NCBI GenBank assembly: GCA_001792895.1
Contig: MARA01000001.1
Span: forward strand, 434,001 to 498,000
Reading direction: 5' to 3'
Length of the DNA: 64,000 bases
DNA from: Lentinus brumalis
Lineage: Eukaryota; Basidiomycota; Agaricomycetes; Polyporales; Polyporaceae
The notes under the pieces were generated by a model that was not told the DNA's origin, did not search any database, and worked only from the letters and a program-made list of their open reading frames with translations. Positions 9,879-22,463 of this stretch are shown here, piece by piece. Every line of letters starts with the position of its first letter. Position 1 is the first letter of the stretch. The translations under genes and the position numbers were made by a program.

Positions 9879-12469
9879 GTGAGCTGCGGCGTCCTCGAAC
9901 GTCGGACACATCGTCTGTCGTCCAGGGACGGGAGGGAGGTAGGAACACATAGTGCGGCCACCGCGGCGCGGCGAACGGCAGGACTTTCCACTTGGCGGAT
10001 CCTAGGACTCGGCCGTCTTGGGACAGCTCACAGGTACGTCAATATGCAACTGATGCGACGGCTGCAGTCCGTACATCGACGTCGCACTGAATGCTGATAG
10101 CTCTGTGTCATCCAGGACCGCCGCAGCCGCGTCGCTGGGGCCGCAGATCCGAGTCCGTACGTCGTATCGGAAGCGACCTTTCTGGTACAGGTGTCGACTC
10201 GCACGTCCGCCGCCGTGGCCGAAGTCGTCCGCGCACGATTCCTCCAAAGTCCCGCGTGCACCGGCGACGCGTCCGACTGCTCACGCCCGGGAGGACGCAG
10301 CATGCGCCTCAGCGAGACGGGGACTTGAGTCGAATGCTGAGTCCGAGTCTCTACACCGAGTACGGGAGTTTGGAGGTCGTCGCAGACAAGCAATATTTGT
10401 CTTTGCCGTGTGAGTGCAGAAGTTTTCTTCGATTTGCGTTTCAGGCTACTCACTAGCTCTTCGCGTCAGCCCGCCCTCTCAGCTCGGCCCCCGACGCTTG
10501 GGCAATGGGAGATCGTGATTCGGAGATGCAGCATCCGCGGGTCTATGGCGTCCTGTGTCTGCCCCCGCCGCATCTGAGCTTCGGACAGGTGGAAGGATTG
10601 CCGGATGGTTCAGAGCATGAAGCCGAGCTCAGGCTCGGGGCCGCGACATTCAGCAGCTCATCTGCGCACGGAGCAGCAGCTACCGAGAGGACACAAGTGT
10701 GGTCGGTTCCTGCGAAGATGGGGATCGTCACATCGTGTCTGCTTTGGTGCGTAGTCTCGCTGGTTGGTACGTTGTCTTGGAACTCGAAGCGACGGCTGTA
10801 GGACAGGATGCGCTAACCTCACTTTCTCTAGTGCAGGATTAGGCCTCCGCCGCAGGCATTCCCTTCGCATTCCCACTGACTGCCACCGCCGCGGCGAGGT
10901 AGTGCCGCAACGAGGTGGGACTTGAGTCGAGTGTGTGGACCGTCGCATTCGCCTCAGCTCGGAGGGACTTCAGCACGGGCTCTCGGACTCGCTTGCGAGT
11001 CCTATACATTGGTGCGGCGTCGATCGCCCAGATTCCAACGAGGGCCATGCGTCTTCTCCGGGCGCCGAGCTCGGTACGTTGACTCGGAACCGGAAGCAGT
11101 GGCCGCTTCTCTTACGTCGTACGATGCGCTAACCTCACCGCTCTTGGTTAGATGGTTGCATGCACCTCGCCGCGGCCTCTGACGTCCATGCCTACTCCTC
11201 AAACCGCGGTGCGCACGATGCATAGATCCGAAATCTAACTACGTGGGTGTGGACGACCAGGACAAGCGCAGCTTGCAGGAGCGGACGGCGACGAGACCGT
11301 CTCGCTAGACGTGCTCCGGCACCTGTAGTAGTCAGAACCAGCGGTGTGGACTCGACGGAGCGCAAAATGACGAGTGCGTTTCATCTGTCGCGAGCGCAGG
11401 ACATGCTCCGAGTCTTCGCTTGATGCTGGGCGGTGCATCGGAGATTGAGGTGCGTTCTTGTCGCACATCGGACACGGACTGTGCGAGTGGTGCGAACAGG
11501 GTGCAGCACTGCAGGAACACGACACTCCTGTGCTGCAGCCTAGGACATACACTCCATTCTGCTCAGCCGCAGAGATCGAACTCCCCGTGAGCTCAGGTCC
11601 AGGCGGTCTTCAGATTCATGTCGTCCCGGTTTCCCCAATCCGAGCACTTGCGCTGTGGACCAGGACGATCTCGTGTGGCGTTTACAACACATCCTCCGCT
11701 TGAAGTCAGCCCCAGCCCTGGACCGTCGCGTGCCCGGGATTGGAAACACCTTCGTCCCGTGAGTGAATGCTCATATCTATCGGGCTGCGCGTATCGAGCC
11801 TTGCACTCGGACTCGGTTCCGTGGGCTTGGACTCCGCCCGCGAGTAATACGCTCGAGTAACGCTTGCTCCGTACGTTGGTATCCTGCCGGGGAGCACATT
11901 GTAAGTAGTCCACGACGCACCGCTGCAGAGTCTGAGCTGTACATGGATTGATCTCCAATATACCGTGTTCACTCGCGTATTCATGAGAGTGCTGAGACTG
12001 TGGTCGGACGCAACAGCGGCAACACTCGGAATCTTCGAGATTGCAGGCTCAGGGTCGCATTCTGGATGTCTTCTCATGTATCGACTACATGCAAATGTAG
12101 CGGTGTTCAATGAGAACTGACGGCCGGCCCCCATTCCACCCGTATTTCGGCACTGCTGTGTTGCCAAATGGATTCGTATACATATATTCGCTTCGGACGC
12201 AAACTGATAGGCTCATGGCGGACCTCCCAGTGTTTTGTCCCTTTGACGGAGATGCCGAGCTGTTTCTGTTCGTGGCCGTTGTCTGAAAGGGCCGCGGCTG
12301 GTCGCAATGCGCAGACCCATTCGTCGGAGCATAAGTATCGCAGAGTGCGGCACATGGACAGCAGTATATAGTCTGAACTGGGCTCAGCTAGCCTACTCTG
12401 CACGCGCCGTCGGGCACAATCCCGACTCATCCAGAATGCCTTTGAAGCTCATCCCGCTGCCATACGCTC
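9879..12469. other. Gene-poor stretch with diverged internal repeats
   Basis: No frame with convincing coding character. Short sequences recur: a ggacttgagtcga-containing stretch near 10320 and 10919, and gatgcgctaacctcac near 10808 and 11123, each followed by an acceptor-like tag. This fits a decayed duplicated locus; I cannot say what it was. Confidence 0.4.
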
Positions 12470-13053
12470 GTCCGTACATTTCGCCCTTCTCCGCCCGCTC
12501 CAGACATCATCTCCCAAACTGCGGTCACCCAACTAATTCCTGGAGTACCGCTCGCCACACAACTTCCCAAGCCTGACCATTCAGACCCTCGGGGAAGTGT
12601 TAGGCGTCTCATGACCAAACTGCTGGGTATGTTCATCTTGACATCATCAATCCGGTCTGACTCGCTTGCCCGCTAACTCTGTGCTTTCTCACAGTCCTCG
12701 CAACCCGGGACCCGTGCGCGCGCATGTGGTGGACACTGACTTCCTTCCAGAAGGATGTTGTCCTTCGCTACGGCGTACTCCTCCTTGGCTGGCCGCCGGA
12801 CATCCCGTTCATGAACTTCAGCCCCGGCCATGGCAGCCCAAGAATGGCACAACTACGCCATCTTTTGGACCTCCTCACACATCAGGGAGACGACGTTTCG
12901 GCGCCTATCGCCCGTTGCGGCCACCCAATCTCATTGCAGCCCGTTGTGCTCTGTAGTGCACTATTGTGCAATATAGCGGACTCGGATCAATTATTCGCAG
13001 TTCCGCTAATCCACGCTTCTTCGCATACTAAAAGTCCGTTAAACGGCATCTGA
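12470..13053 (+). pseudogene. Relic of a two-exon unknown gene (RYGV..GWP family)
   Basis: Two exons can be joined: one ending at 12626 (QLPKPDHSDPRGSVRRLMTK) and one from 12695 (LATRDPCARMWWTLTSFQKD, then VVLRYGVLLLGWPPDIPF), separated by a 68 nt intron with gtatgt and cacag ends. The segment R-Y-G-V-x-L-x-G-W-P followed by PF-x-N is one I associate with a common family of uncharacterised Agaricomycete proteins; in them it continues for many residues. Here the similarity fades after about residue 60 of the second exon and no start codon is clear upstream. I take it as a truncated remnant. Family recall is from memory and not checked. Confidence 0.4.
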
Positions 13054-14466
13054 GCCCCGTTCAAGCAGAGGAACAGTGCCCTTGAGCGACGGAAGATTGG
13101 GCGGAGAGCCTCCAGTTTGACGCCCAACGGTCGGAATTCTCATCGGAGGCCATCGGAGTCTATCGGAGTTGGTCGGAAGAGTCAAGCGCCGTCTGATCTG
13201 TTATCGATCTGGCCACGATTACAGAGGCAGGCTTCGACTTTGCTCGAATTTCGCGCCTCTTCCTCTCTCTTCCACCTCACGGGCCCGGGCAGCTGCAACA
13301 ACGTCGGCCGTCGACAACAGAGCCTCAAGTCCACAGGGTCTACGCTCTCCCTTGCTTCAAAATTGCAACTTCATGGACGAAGACCGAGGGAACCACGAGG
13401 AGATTCACTACAGTGGCCGGCCCAGGACGCGCGCATTCATCCCAGCTCGACCACTCGCTGTTGCCTCGCCAGCTGCCACCTGGGAGCTATCAACTCATCT
13501 GCATGCACGCGGGTTTCTTGATTGCTTGCGCACGTAGTCAAGGTTTGTCTGTCGACTATGCCTCGGGCGCCGAGGTCCCGTACAACTTTCAAGGTCTGTC
13601 TACCCCCCCCCCCCCGCGCAAGTCTCGCCCCACCTCTTGCTACGTACGACTTGCCTACCTCGCCCACTTCTCCCCCATTCCGTTTCTACCTGCCAACTCT
13701 CGCTCAGTTGCCCGCTGTTCTCTCCCGTCTTCTCGCCCGCATTTTTTTCACCCACGGCGGTCTACTGCTCGATCTCGCCCACTGCTTCACGCCTGCTTCT
13801 GCCCGCTCTTGGTTGCGGCCTTTCGCCCGCTTTCGCTGTTCGTCTTCCGTCCGCTCTGGTAGCAAGTGCCCGTGTGCAGCGCCCGTCACTCCGCACACAA
13901 CTCGGCAGCCTGCTCTGACTGGCTCGCTTTCTGCCTGCACTTGTCGTCGCCTCACTCACTGTCAACGCGCCATCAGCCACCCTCGCCCGGCGGCCCTTGA
14001 CTAGGACAGTTCGCGCCTATGCGCCACCTTGCTCGCAGCAGCTCGTTCTTCGTCTCGCGCTCTCCGCCTCCAACGCTTCGACTAGGATGGCTCGTCCTCT
14101 GCCCTCTGACGCCGCTTGCTCTTCAAACGCTAGAAACTGGCCCTCCTGCGCACTGAATGCCACTACATGGTCTCGACCTTGCCTACCCGCAACGCTGCTC
14201 TCCCCTGCAAGCTTGGTGCCTCGACGCTGCACTTCTCCACCCCTCCACTCTCGATGCTTGGTCTTTGCCTCCTTCGGTCCTGTATTTCATCACATGTAGT
14301 TGACTCGCCATAGCGTAGTGTTCTGTCCTATCGTTACGCTTAATGATAACAACTTTATTGCTCTCAGTCATGTGTGGTGTGGCGGTATATGCAAATCCAG
14401 TGTAATCTCGGCAGCAATCATTTCCTTGTTGGGACATCTCTGTTGCGCTATATTGTGCAACAGAGC
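13054..14466. other. Gene-free CT-rich stretch
   Basis: A pyrimidine-rich plus strand (many ctcgcc, cttct runs; C11 at about 13605) gives long but compositionally biased frames in several phases. None shows a recognisable domain, so I assign no gene. Confidence 0.45.
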
Positions 14467-14552
14467 GCAATAGAGCGGTCAGTGGCTGCAATATAGAGGG
14501 GGGGTGGCAATGGTGCAATGGACACTATATTGTCCACAGAGTGCTCTATTGC
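14467..14552. repeat. Fold-back (imperfect inverted repeat)
   Basis: Arm 14467-14496 (starts gcaatagagc, ends caatatag) matches the reverse complement of 14525-14552 at both ends (10 and 8 bp) with a loose middle. A further ctatattg at 14448 extends the palindromic pattern, and a related tattgtgcaatatag lies near 12963. It could be a small fold-back element or a remnant of one; no target duplication was established. Confidence 0.55.
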
Positions 14553-17198
14553 GGATGTCGGTCTCCCTGATGCAGCGAAGCCGCAGCCCCACATGTACTT
14601 CGTCAGGGAGAATCCGGAGCAGTTGCATGCCGCCCGCCTCGATGCCGCCGCCGCTGCTCCCGGCCCTCTTTTCCCGGCCCCCGTTCCTGTCCCATATGTC
14701 GGCCGCAGCAACATTGGTAGGCGGCACGGTGTTTGTCACGATACTGATGGTGTTGTCATTCTGCAAGATGATCAGCGAGGAGATCGACTCGGAGGCGAGC
14801 GGTTGGGCGTTGGTCAGGGCTGGCCCGTTGCCGCAGATGTTCAAGGATGGGGCACGGTCGATTTGGGGCGAATCAGGATGGCGTCTTCCGACGACCGGCG
14901 AGCTGCTGGGGCCGTCGTACTCCAGGCCGCATGTGTAGTTTCTTAGGACAAGTCTACACTCTACTGGAACACCATGCGCTTCGACTGGGAATGTGAGGTT
15001 TCTCATCTTCCCGAGCATGCCCTATCCACCAGGATACCTCGGCATGACACGGGATGCCACCGTAGTACATGTCTCGCTACCAACTCGTCTATATATTCGG
15101 GTAACTTGAGCGCTGTGCCAATCAATATCTTTGCCGTGACCGCTTCAAGCTTTCTCGCTACCAAATATCTGGGTGTGACTATTCCAAGAGCTCTCAGCTC
15201 GTCATTTGCTTCCCATGAGCTAGTAGTATGATGCTCCCTGAGCCTGGATCACGCAGTGTGCTGTATGGCGGCATGCGCATGCCATGACATTCTATCTAAA
15301 GCAATGCTACAGCATGAAGGGTGGAAAATTACATAGAGTGTAAGTAGTAGGATCAGTAGGAGCACCGCCCGGGAGTCTAGACTATCCACTTCAGTATATC
15401 CCGATCTTGATAGAATTGTCGCTCCATGCCAACAGCCGAGCGACTCCCCGTGCGCTGACCGTTCGACCGGAGAACCCCGAGCACGCTGGACGTGTCGAAA
15501 TCTGCGCGTTCATACTGCCTTCCCCTCTAGCCACCACACCTTGCTCTCGTGGTTGTCGACAACCTTTCCGCCCTCCGCCCTCAAAGACCGCAGCACTGTG
15601 GTCGACTCGTAAGCTGTCGAATTCTTCATCTGTCCTCGCATAGAATGATCCCCGCAGGGTGCGCACAGCTACGAGCTCTTGGAGAGGCAAGGCTCACCGC
15701 TGCGACTAGTCACAAGGAGCAGACGCACAGGAGAGGTCGATGAATGAAGACGCACGGTGAGCATCATGCCAATGGCTCACAAACTTAGTGCACAACTGAC
15801 GCATTTGACGTGCCAGATGGCCCGCGACGTACCCTGTCCCATCCCACCGTCGCATCGCTGAAGCCCTCACAGCCATCGTCGAGACCCTCCCCCATCTTCA
15901 TTCTCTCACCACTCGTCCCGCGCGGTGCTCGACTCCAAAGTTCATGCGTCAGGCCGTCAGCTTCTCGGCAGTCGATGTCTTACCTGGCACTACCGGCCCT
16001 CAACATGTACTTCGAGCGGCGTGGGCCACGCAACGGCCGACATGCAGGACGGCATGACAACCTTCCCCCAGCAAGACATGCCGCGGAGGGTGCTCCCGGA
16101 TCCCGCAGACTCCGCGTCGTCGCTTGACGAAGCGCGTTCTATGTCAGCACGCGCACTTTGAAGACCATCCGTGACATCACCCACCTTTCACGTCACCTCG
16201 AACGCCGAACGACGAGTGCTGGGTTGTGTCCGGGGACGTCAGAGGACAGCACTCGGCTTTCTGTACGCACCTTTCTCCAGTTCGAAGCTCCTGCTGCTTG
16301 TAGTCTCGAGCTCGCATGGTACATCATCACCTCTGCGCACTCACTGTTCGTATGCGCCTTCAACTACGCGACATGCTCGCTGTGTCCCGGTCAAGGTCAT
16401 CACGAGCCAAGTAAGTTCACCCAATCACCTTTGATATGCAGGTGCCGCGGCTGAACGCTGACGAGGTGCGTCGCAGCGCGCAACGGCTGCCGATGCTCGA
16501 CGCTCGGATCCAGCAAGCCAGACGGCGGCCTCGGGCACGTCAAGCTGCGGAGTCTGTGCGCCGAGGGAGAAGGTGGTACGGCTAACGTTCTGCTGCATCA
16601 GAGACCACGGTCTGTGGTGTATCTGGACAAGTCTCGACCACGAACAATGCGACGGCTGCAGGGTATGTCGTCAAACTCACCTAGGCGTCCGTGAACAGCC
16701 CTTAGTTCTCGAAGCAAGGTGCCCAGTGCGCGAAGCCAAGTCGCCCGAGAGCCGGTCAGGATCCGCCAGAGTAAGTCGCCAGTCCAGAGCACCGTGTACG
16801 ACCCACTGACGTTGTCTCCCAGGCTGCAGCGAGCGAGACGGCGAGACACACGCGGCGATGGTGGCGGTACAGGAGCAAGAAGGCGAGCACCGCATCCTCG
16901 GTAAGTATGCGATAGGCGCCCGTGTATCATAATGTCCTCTTAACCCCCGCACGCGCGGCGTTCTCGTTCTCGTGTAGTTCCCAGTACGGGTGCGTTGCAC
17001 CGTGGTTATTGGTTCGAATACGCTTTCTCGACTACATGCTGCTAAGTACTCCAGCTAGTCTTCCACCTTGAGTACCCAGTCTCCACCTCGAGTACGCGGT
17101 TCTGCCTCTTCTGTACTAGAGTCTCCGCCGCGCACCAATATATTTTGTTCCCCCGCCATGCACAGAGCCATGGAGCCTCCCGAGACTGCTCCAAGCTC
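14553..17198. other. Gene-poor stretch, possible decayed small exons
   Basis: No complete gene. Between about 16440 and 16900 there are short open pieces bounded by good splice signals, for example an Arg/Ala-rich piece after gatatgcag at 16441 and another (ASETARHTRRWWRYRS) between a cccag at 16822 and gtaagt at 16900. They could be exons of a real but unresolved gene or a relic. Confidence 0.35.
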
Positions 17199-19351
17199 TC
17201 AAGTCGCACTCCCAGCTCCTCCAAGTCCTCCTCCAGGGGGTACCCAGCTCGAATGTCGGGGGAAAATCGTGGGGTATCCTTGCAGAAGGTCGTGGGGGTA
17301 TCCTTGCAGAAGGTCGTGGGGTATCCTTGCAGAAAATCGTCCAGAGTCAACTGATCGATCTGGAGGATCTCTGTCCGCCAAACACTCGCTCCGCGCAAAC
17401 GAAATATATTCCCGTGCTACCGACACCGCGCACCGCCCGCCATCACACCCTACCAGCCCGAGCTCGGCCGTGTACCCCGCCCCGACGCTCTCCGGCACCC
17501 CGCTTACGCTCACGCTCACACCCCCACTGGCCACCCCGTTCACGCCCACCCCGCCCATCGCGACCGGCCTCGCAGCACTCGAGCCGGTGACCATCCCATC
17601 CCCATCCACGCTCTCCTCCTTCTCTTCCTCCGGTAAGCGGCGCTCGAAGGCCAGTCCGAGCTCAACCGTGCACAGCACACGGCACTGCTCGCTGCAGTAC
17701 CCCGCATACACGTTCTCCATCGTGTTCCAGTCGAACCAATGCTCCTCCGTCTCCTTCTGGCTCTCCCCGCTCTGCGCCCGCTGGACCTCCTTCACCCATT
17801 CGCGCTCCTTGCCCTTGCCCCGGTCTGCTCCCGGAGACGTGGGAGACGCTGTTGTCTCGGCAGCGGCGGTAGATGCACTAGCCCGACGGCTCGAGCTTGC
17901 GGTCTTCGGAGATCGGCAGGGCGGGACCCAGGAGACTTCGAAAAGACCGCTGAGAACGCCTTCCTTCACAACGCTAGAAATGCGTTCTGCACGCGCACTT
18001 ATTCGTGAGAGTGCGCTGCCGAAGCGTGAGCGGAGAGGGTCGCGGTGCAGTCCGCGGGCATCTGTACACCCGGAGAGGGCGAGGATGGCCAGGATGCCGC
18101 GGAGGTTGGCCTCGGTGAGAGTGAGCAGTGGCGGGGGGGGACGCCGTGGAGACAATAGAGGCAGGTGCGGAGTTAAAGGGCGATGGGTTGGCAGCATCCG
18201 GAGACGGAGGCTCCGAGGACATTCGAGGCCGTGCAAGGAGCGAACGCGCATGCTTGTAGGTGAGTGCACGCCAGCGCGACGTTGTCGGTTGCGGTTCTAG
18301 ATTATTGGGTGAGTATATGCGCATACAATGATACCCACAACTCACCTTCGCGCTGCATGCGCTCGAAGATCAGCCTCAGCGCCTCGTCAACCTCGACGGG
18401 CAGCCCGTAGCAGAAGGCGTCCATCACCCGCGACACGCACCAGACCTGCCACGCCTGCAGCGCGAACTGCACAAGGGTCGGGTCCCCAGCATGCTCGCGC
18501 TCTTCCAGCAGCTTCAGCATCTCCTTCCCCAGTGCAGGCCCGACGATCTCCCTATCACGCTCCTTCGCCACACTCGGTGCATGTGTGTCTGCACGGAGCG
18601 ACGGCGCGAACTCATCCGCGATCGAAGCCGCGAGCTGGAGGATCTCCGCGTTGAGATCAGCTAGTGCTTGAAGCAGTTGAGCCCCAGACCAGTCGTCCGT
18701 CTTGGACAGGAACGACTTGAGCGAGGCAAGCTCCTCTGCTTGCGAGAGGATGACCTGTCGCGCGTCGGCGTACGTGGCGCGTAGGGACGTGTAGAGCACC
18801 CGCAGCCGTCTGGGGTCTGCCAGAGCAGCCTCGGCGGAGTGCTGCGCAGCTTGCGTTAGTACGGGTGTCTGGGATGTGGAGGCTTCTGACGATGCGCGCG
18901 AGTGTGTGCGCGAGACGGGAAGGGCGATGGAGGCGGGGTCGGGTGGGGATGCGGGGTACGACAGCGACTGTGGGGTGCGGTCTGACGACGACGGGGCAGG
19001 GAAGGCAGCAGCGCTGAGCGTAGAGAGCTCTTCGCGGGTCGCGCGAAGCTGCTCCAGCAGGCTCTCGTTTTCGCGTTCGAGGTGTTGTATGCGCTGGCGC
19101 AGCTGCTCGCGTTCGCGCTCGTGTTCCGAGCCACGGGGTTCCTTGGACTTCCCCCTCCCCCGTTCTCTGTCTCTCTCCCGCCTTCCTCCAGTGTCGCGCT
19201 CGCGGTCCTTATTCTTGTCGTAGTCCTTGCGCGAACTGTGACGGTGATGGTTCGAATGCGAACGATGGACATGTTCTGGAGGGTCCGCGAGGTCGTCGAT
19301 GATGCGCACTGGCGGGAGGATCCAGTCGACAAAGTCCCAGAAGGCGTTCAT
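17199..19351 (-). CDS. Coiled-coil protein with frame break at a G8 run
   Basis: Exon 1 is 18346-19351; the ATG at 19351 (MNAFWDFVDWILPP) is preferred over upstream starts because the frame before it looks non-coding. A 49 nt intron (18297-18345) leads to exon 2. Residues about 30-75 are a His/Arg/Glu-rich charged stretch (DRERDTGGRRERDRERGRGK) and about 75-115 a heptad-like coiled coil (EREREQLRQRIQHLERENES). The rest is helical with a Trp-rich segment near the intron. In exon 2 the frame read up to about 18140 continues in another phase after a run of eight G (18133-18140), where LTLTEANLRGILAILALSGC looks like its natural continuation. So either a real one-base mutation or an assembly slip is present. 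The C-terminal part has YCSEQCRVLC and a low-complexity Gly/Val/Ser run over the 23 bp repeats. No known domain recognised. Confidence 0.6.
17262..17331. repeat. 23-24 bp unit repeated three times
   Basis: Units of aaggtcgtggggtatccttg plus cag (23, 24 and 23 nt) lie in tandem at 17262-17284, 17285-17308 and 17309-17331. On the minus strand they fall in the last part of the coiled-coil gene frame and would encode repeated HDLLQGYP. Confidence 0.85.
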
Positions 19352-20405
19352 CGTACTGTGGCGTCGAGTCGCCTCAGTTCTGTGTGAGTGGGTGTGGATA
19401 TATGCGTGGAGTCCTTGGTCGAACAGTCCTGAACTGTTAGGCCGCTGGGTGCTGCGACGCATGCGATGTCGGTATTGCTATGACGGATAGGCAGATGGAA
19501 GAGAAGAGCGCATAGGCTGAGGATGGCGTACGCGTACGTGTTCGCTGGGACAAGTGCTGGCTCGCGCGCTGCCGCTGAACCGGCTACGTCGTCGCGGGTG
19601 TCGATATCTGGAAAGCCGGAATACTATCGAGCTGATCTAGCTGTGGCTGGTCTTATCAGCCACGCAGAGTGGGCGCAGAGCTGTGGGTTGTGGGTGAGGA
19701 CAGCGATGAGATGGCAGAAGACGGCGAGCTGCCTCGCTCCCACAACGTGGGCGGACGTCATCACGGGCGCTCACCTCTCCCTTCCAACCAACTTCCATCC
19801 TGTCCGCCGTGGCGAAATCGACGACTTCGATATGCACAGTCAGGATTGTTGGGCACGACGACAAGAGGATGTCTATACGCACGCGACGGGTACGCACGCT
19901 CGCAATTCTCTTTTGAAAAGCATGCCTTGCTCGACGCGGGGCGGAGGGAGTCGAGACGAGGATACTGGGGGAAGAGGGGATCCGGGGCGTCGTGTGCATG
20001 GACGACGATTGCCTTATATCCCCCCTGTGGACTCCGCCTCTTCTACGATGATTCGTCGTATGTCAGACGAGTTCCGCGCGATCGAGCAAGCGGTCCACCG
20101 AGGAACCGTCGTATTCGCTTCGACCGTACGAGTGACGTCGGCGATGTGACGTCGCGACGAAACATACACTTCGCCGTCAATCGACCGCCTCGTCATCGAT
20201 TCATCGACAGCGCGTACGCGTACGCTTGCAACCTGCGACGGACTGACGCAGCCCAGCGGGCGTAACAACAGTGAGGTCGCAAGCAAGAGAGAGAATCCAT
20301 TTGCGAGGAGGAGGAAAGAATTGCTAATGATACATGTGGAAACTAATGCATGCAACTATAAGCCAGACGACGACGACGAGCACCGGATTTTCGACGGCAA
20401 GGACT
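19352..20405. other. Intergenic, no gene seen
   Basis: Divergent from the 19351 start and downstream of the 20406 stop. It contains a palindromic acgcgtacgcgtacg-like tract near 20209-20225 and at 19527-19540 (gcgtacgcgtacgtg). Nothing else is supported. Confidence 0.4.
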
Positions 20406-21039
20406 TCACAAGACCTTCCTGGAGGTCGTGTCCTTCTGCTCGTCCTTCTCGACCGTGGTCGCTGTATGCGCGCTCTTCAGCGGCCCGTCGATTTCGTCCC
20501 TAGGGTACGGAGCCTCGTTAACTTCAGCCCCGTTGTGTCTCATCTTCTGAGTGGACACACCAGGCTCGTGGTTGGGCGCGGGCTCCGTTTGCGTGATGGT
20601 CTCCTCGCTGTGACGGTCCTGGACATATTTGACCGTGCGCTGCTGCATCTCTTTTGGCGAACCCGTGTACTTGTCCGCCTGCGTATATGCGCTCGGTCTG
20701 TCACCCTCGACAGCGTATGAGATAGATGGACGTACCTTGATGTTGGCCTCGGACGTGCTTGCGAGAGCCTCGTTCCAGCCTGGAGCATGGTCTGGGATAG
20801 GGGTAGACGTCTTGTGCTGCTGCTTCGACAGGTTCCGGCTCTTCTCCTTCTCGAGAAGCTATGGGGGGAAGTCGCGTAAGGACGTGCTCACAGTCGCTGT
20901 AAAAAATGGCACGTACGTCGGGGTCGTTATCGTGCATGGTGCTGGAGTAGTAGCGAGGCGCAGCGCGCACGGCGGGGCCGGCGATGCGTACCGACGAACG
21001 CTTGAAAGCGTTGCGGGCTACAGGAAGGATGCTGGACAT
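20406..21039 (-). CDS. Small mitochondrial-type conserved fungal protein
   Basis: Three exons (20917-21039, 20736-20858, 20406-20678) with all junctions in phase 0 give 172 residues. The N-terminus is a good mitochondrial presequence: Arg/Ser/Ala-rich and without acidic residues for about 30 positions (SSILPVARNAFKRSSVRIAG), followed by RYYSSTM. Then come a charged helix (NDPDLLEKEKSRNLSKQQ), the motif HAPGWNEALASTSEANIKAD, and a hydrophilic tail rich in Glu and Thr. The APGWNE..AS.SEA..KAD block is one I recall from uncharacterised fungal mitochondrial proteins. No membrane segment and no enzyme motif are visible. Introns are 58 and 57 nt. Function unknown; mitochondrial targeting is inferred from composition. 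Confidence 0.7.
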
Positions 21040-21966
21040 GATGCTGGTAAAGAGGGTGTGGATGTCGAGTACGATGAGGGGAACGGCGAGCTCGTGGTGG
21101 TTGGTGGGAATGAGACGGACGAGGTCGGGGTGATATAGGCGGACGTAGGGTGGAGCACTAGTGTGGACCGCTCCGACTCGCTCGAGTTCTGGCTGTGTCC
21201 GTTTTGGGATGACGTCGACCTCCAATCTTGCTTCATATGCTATGACGTCATCGCCCTTCGACTCAGTCGTCCTCTCTCCATGGCTCGGCGTACTGACCTG
21301 CACTCAGTATTACTCGAGTCAGCGTATTGACCTGTTGTTACTGCAGGACTTCGGCGGGTAAGCTCGCAGCTCTTCGTAAGCACAAGCAGAGAAGGTTAGG
21401 AAGTGCGGTGAGGTTGAACTTTCCATTAACACGGTAATTCAGTAGAAACTCCCGATGCTCCGCCTCTCGGGAACGCTCACAGAAAACGCCGAACGGCCAA
21501 CCATATCTTTCGGATTCCAAGCCCGTCATTCGCATCCAAGCCACGGTCTGCCGTTGGGGACTAAGGAGGAAGCTCGTGCTGACAGTATGTATAGATTCTA
21601 ATCCCCATACCTGCCGTGATTGTGGCACGCGTCGCTCAACGCACAGGTGTTCCCGATCTCGCCACGAGTCGACGCCGTGCTCTTTGGAAGATGGGAGAGA
21701 TCGGAGTTGGAGCAGTTCGCAGGAGGTACCTATGGCTGTCGTATAACTTGACGCATCTGCAATAACGGATTGTTCATACTCCAGAAAATCACTCGCATCC
21801 CACTGTCCAAGGATGTCTGGCCGTGCAATATACTGGGAAACGTGAACCATACAACCGCCTCGTCGGTAGGGACTTGCGACTCGTCTCGACTCTCGAGGAG
21901 GCGCGTTTGATCCCGTGACCGAGGCGGTCACGTTACAAGGTATCGAGCGCGCGGCACAGCATATTG
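21040..21966. other. Left flank of the nested retrotransposons
   Basis: No gene is seen. Long frames on the minus strand here run into the B repeat of the outer retrotransposon and lack coding character. The last bases before the element are attgcga; the matching right flank begins ttaacc at 33248. Confidence 0.5.
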
Positions 21967-22119
21967 CGACGAATCCCCAGCGCTGTGCGTTGTACACCGC
22001 AACTGGTAAGGACGAACCAGGGACGAACCAGTGACAACCTAGAGAGGGTAGCAGGAAGCAGGCGCCCCCGACTCGCGGTCCGAAGGCGCCCCAAATGTAT
22101 AGAATCTGCAAACGATCGC
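21967..22119 (-). repeat. Split direct repeat B2 of outer element
   Basis: 153 bp, matching 22461-22613 base for base by eye. It marks the 3' terminus of the minus-strand element. Confidence 0.9.
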
Positions 22120-22178
22120 GTATACGGTACATGGGCAGTATGTACGACGGAATTATAGCGTAAGGGAGGGATGGTGGG

Positions 22179-22463
22179 TAGCTAAAACGGCACAGCGCTG
22201 GCGAGTACAGAGAAGTCAGCGAGAAGCAAGAGGTGCGCGCGAGGCTCGGACGAAGACGCTCACCTGGCGAGCACGGAGTGAGAGCGAGAAGAAAGAGGTG
22301 AAACCCCTCTCTTCTGCTCCGGCCGCAGGTGAGGAGGCCAAGCGGAGGAGCTGAAGTCAGCTCACGAAAGAGGTAAGGTCGCGCGTGAGACGCGCGACAG
22401 TCGGCGCGGGAAACCGTGTACGCCGCCGTGTATTCGACTCGAGTAAATGCCCTTTAAACCCGA
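22179..22463 (-). repeat. Split direct repeat A2 of outer element
   Basis: 285 bp, matching 26933-27137 joined to 33168-33247. It is uninterrupted, so it shows the pre-insertion sequence of the A1 copy (ggtcgcg directly followed by cgtgagac at 22383/22384). Confidence 0.92.

Noticed and set aside
17000..17030. ggttcgaatac T-loop-like sequence suggesting a tRNA
   Set aside because: No acceptor stem or anticodon arm can be built around it.
21338..22132. 264-codon minus-strand frame at the left end of the outer element
   Set aside because: It runs from flank DNA into the B2 repeat and has no coding character; the same peptide recurs only because B is repeated.
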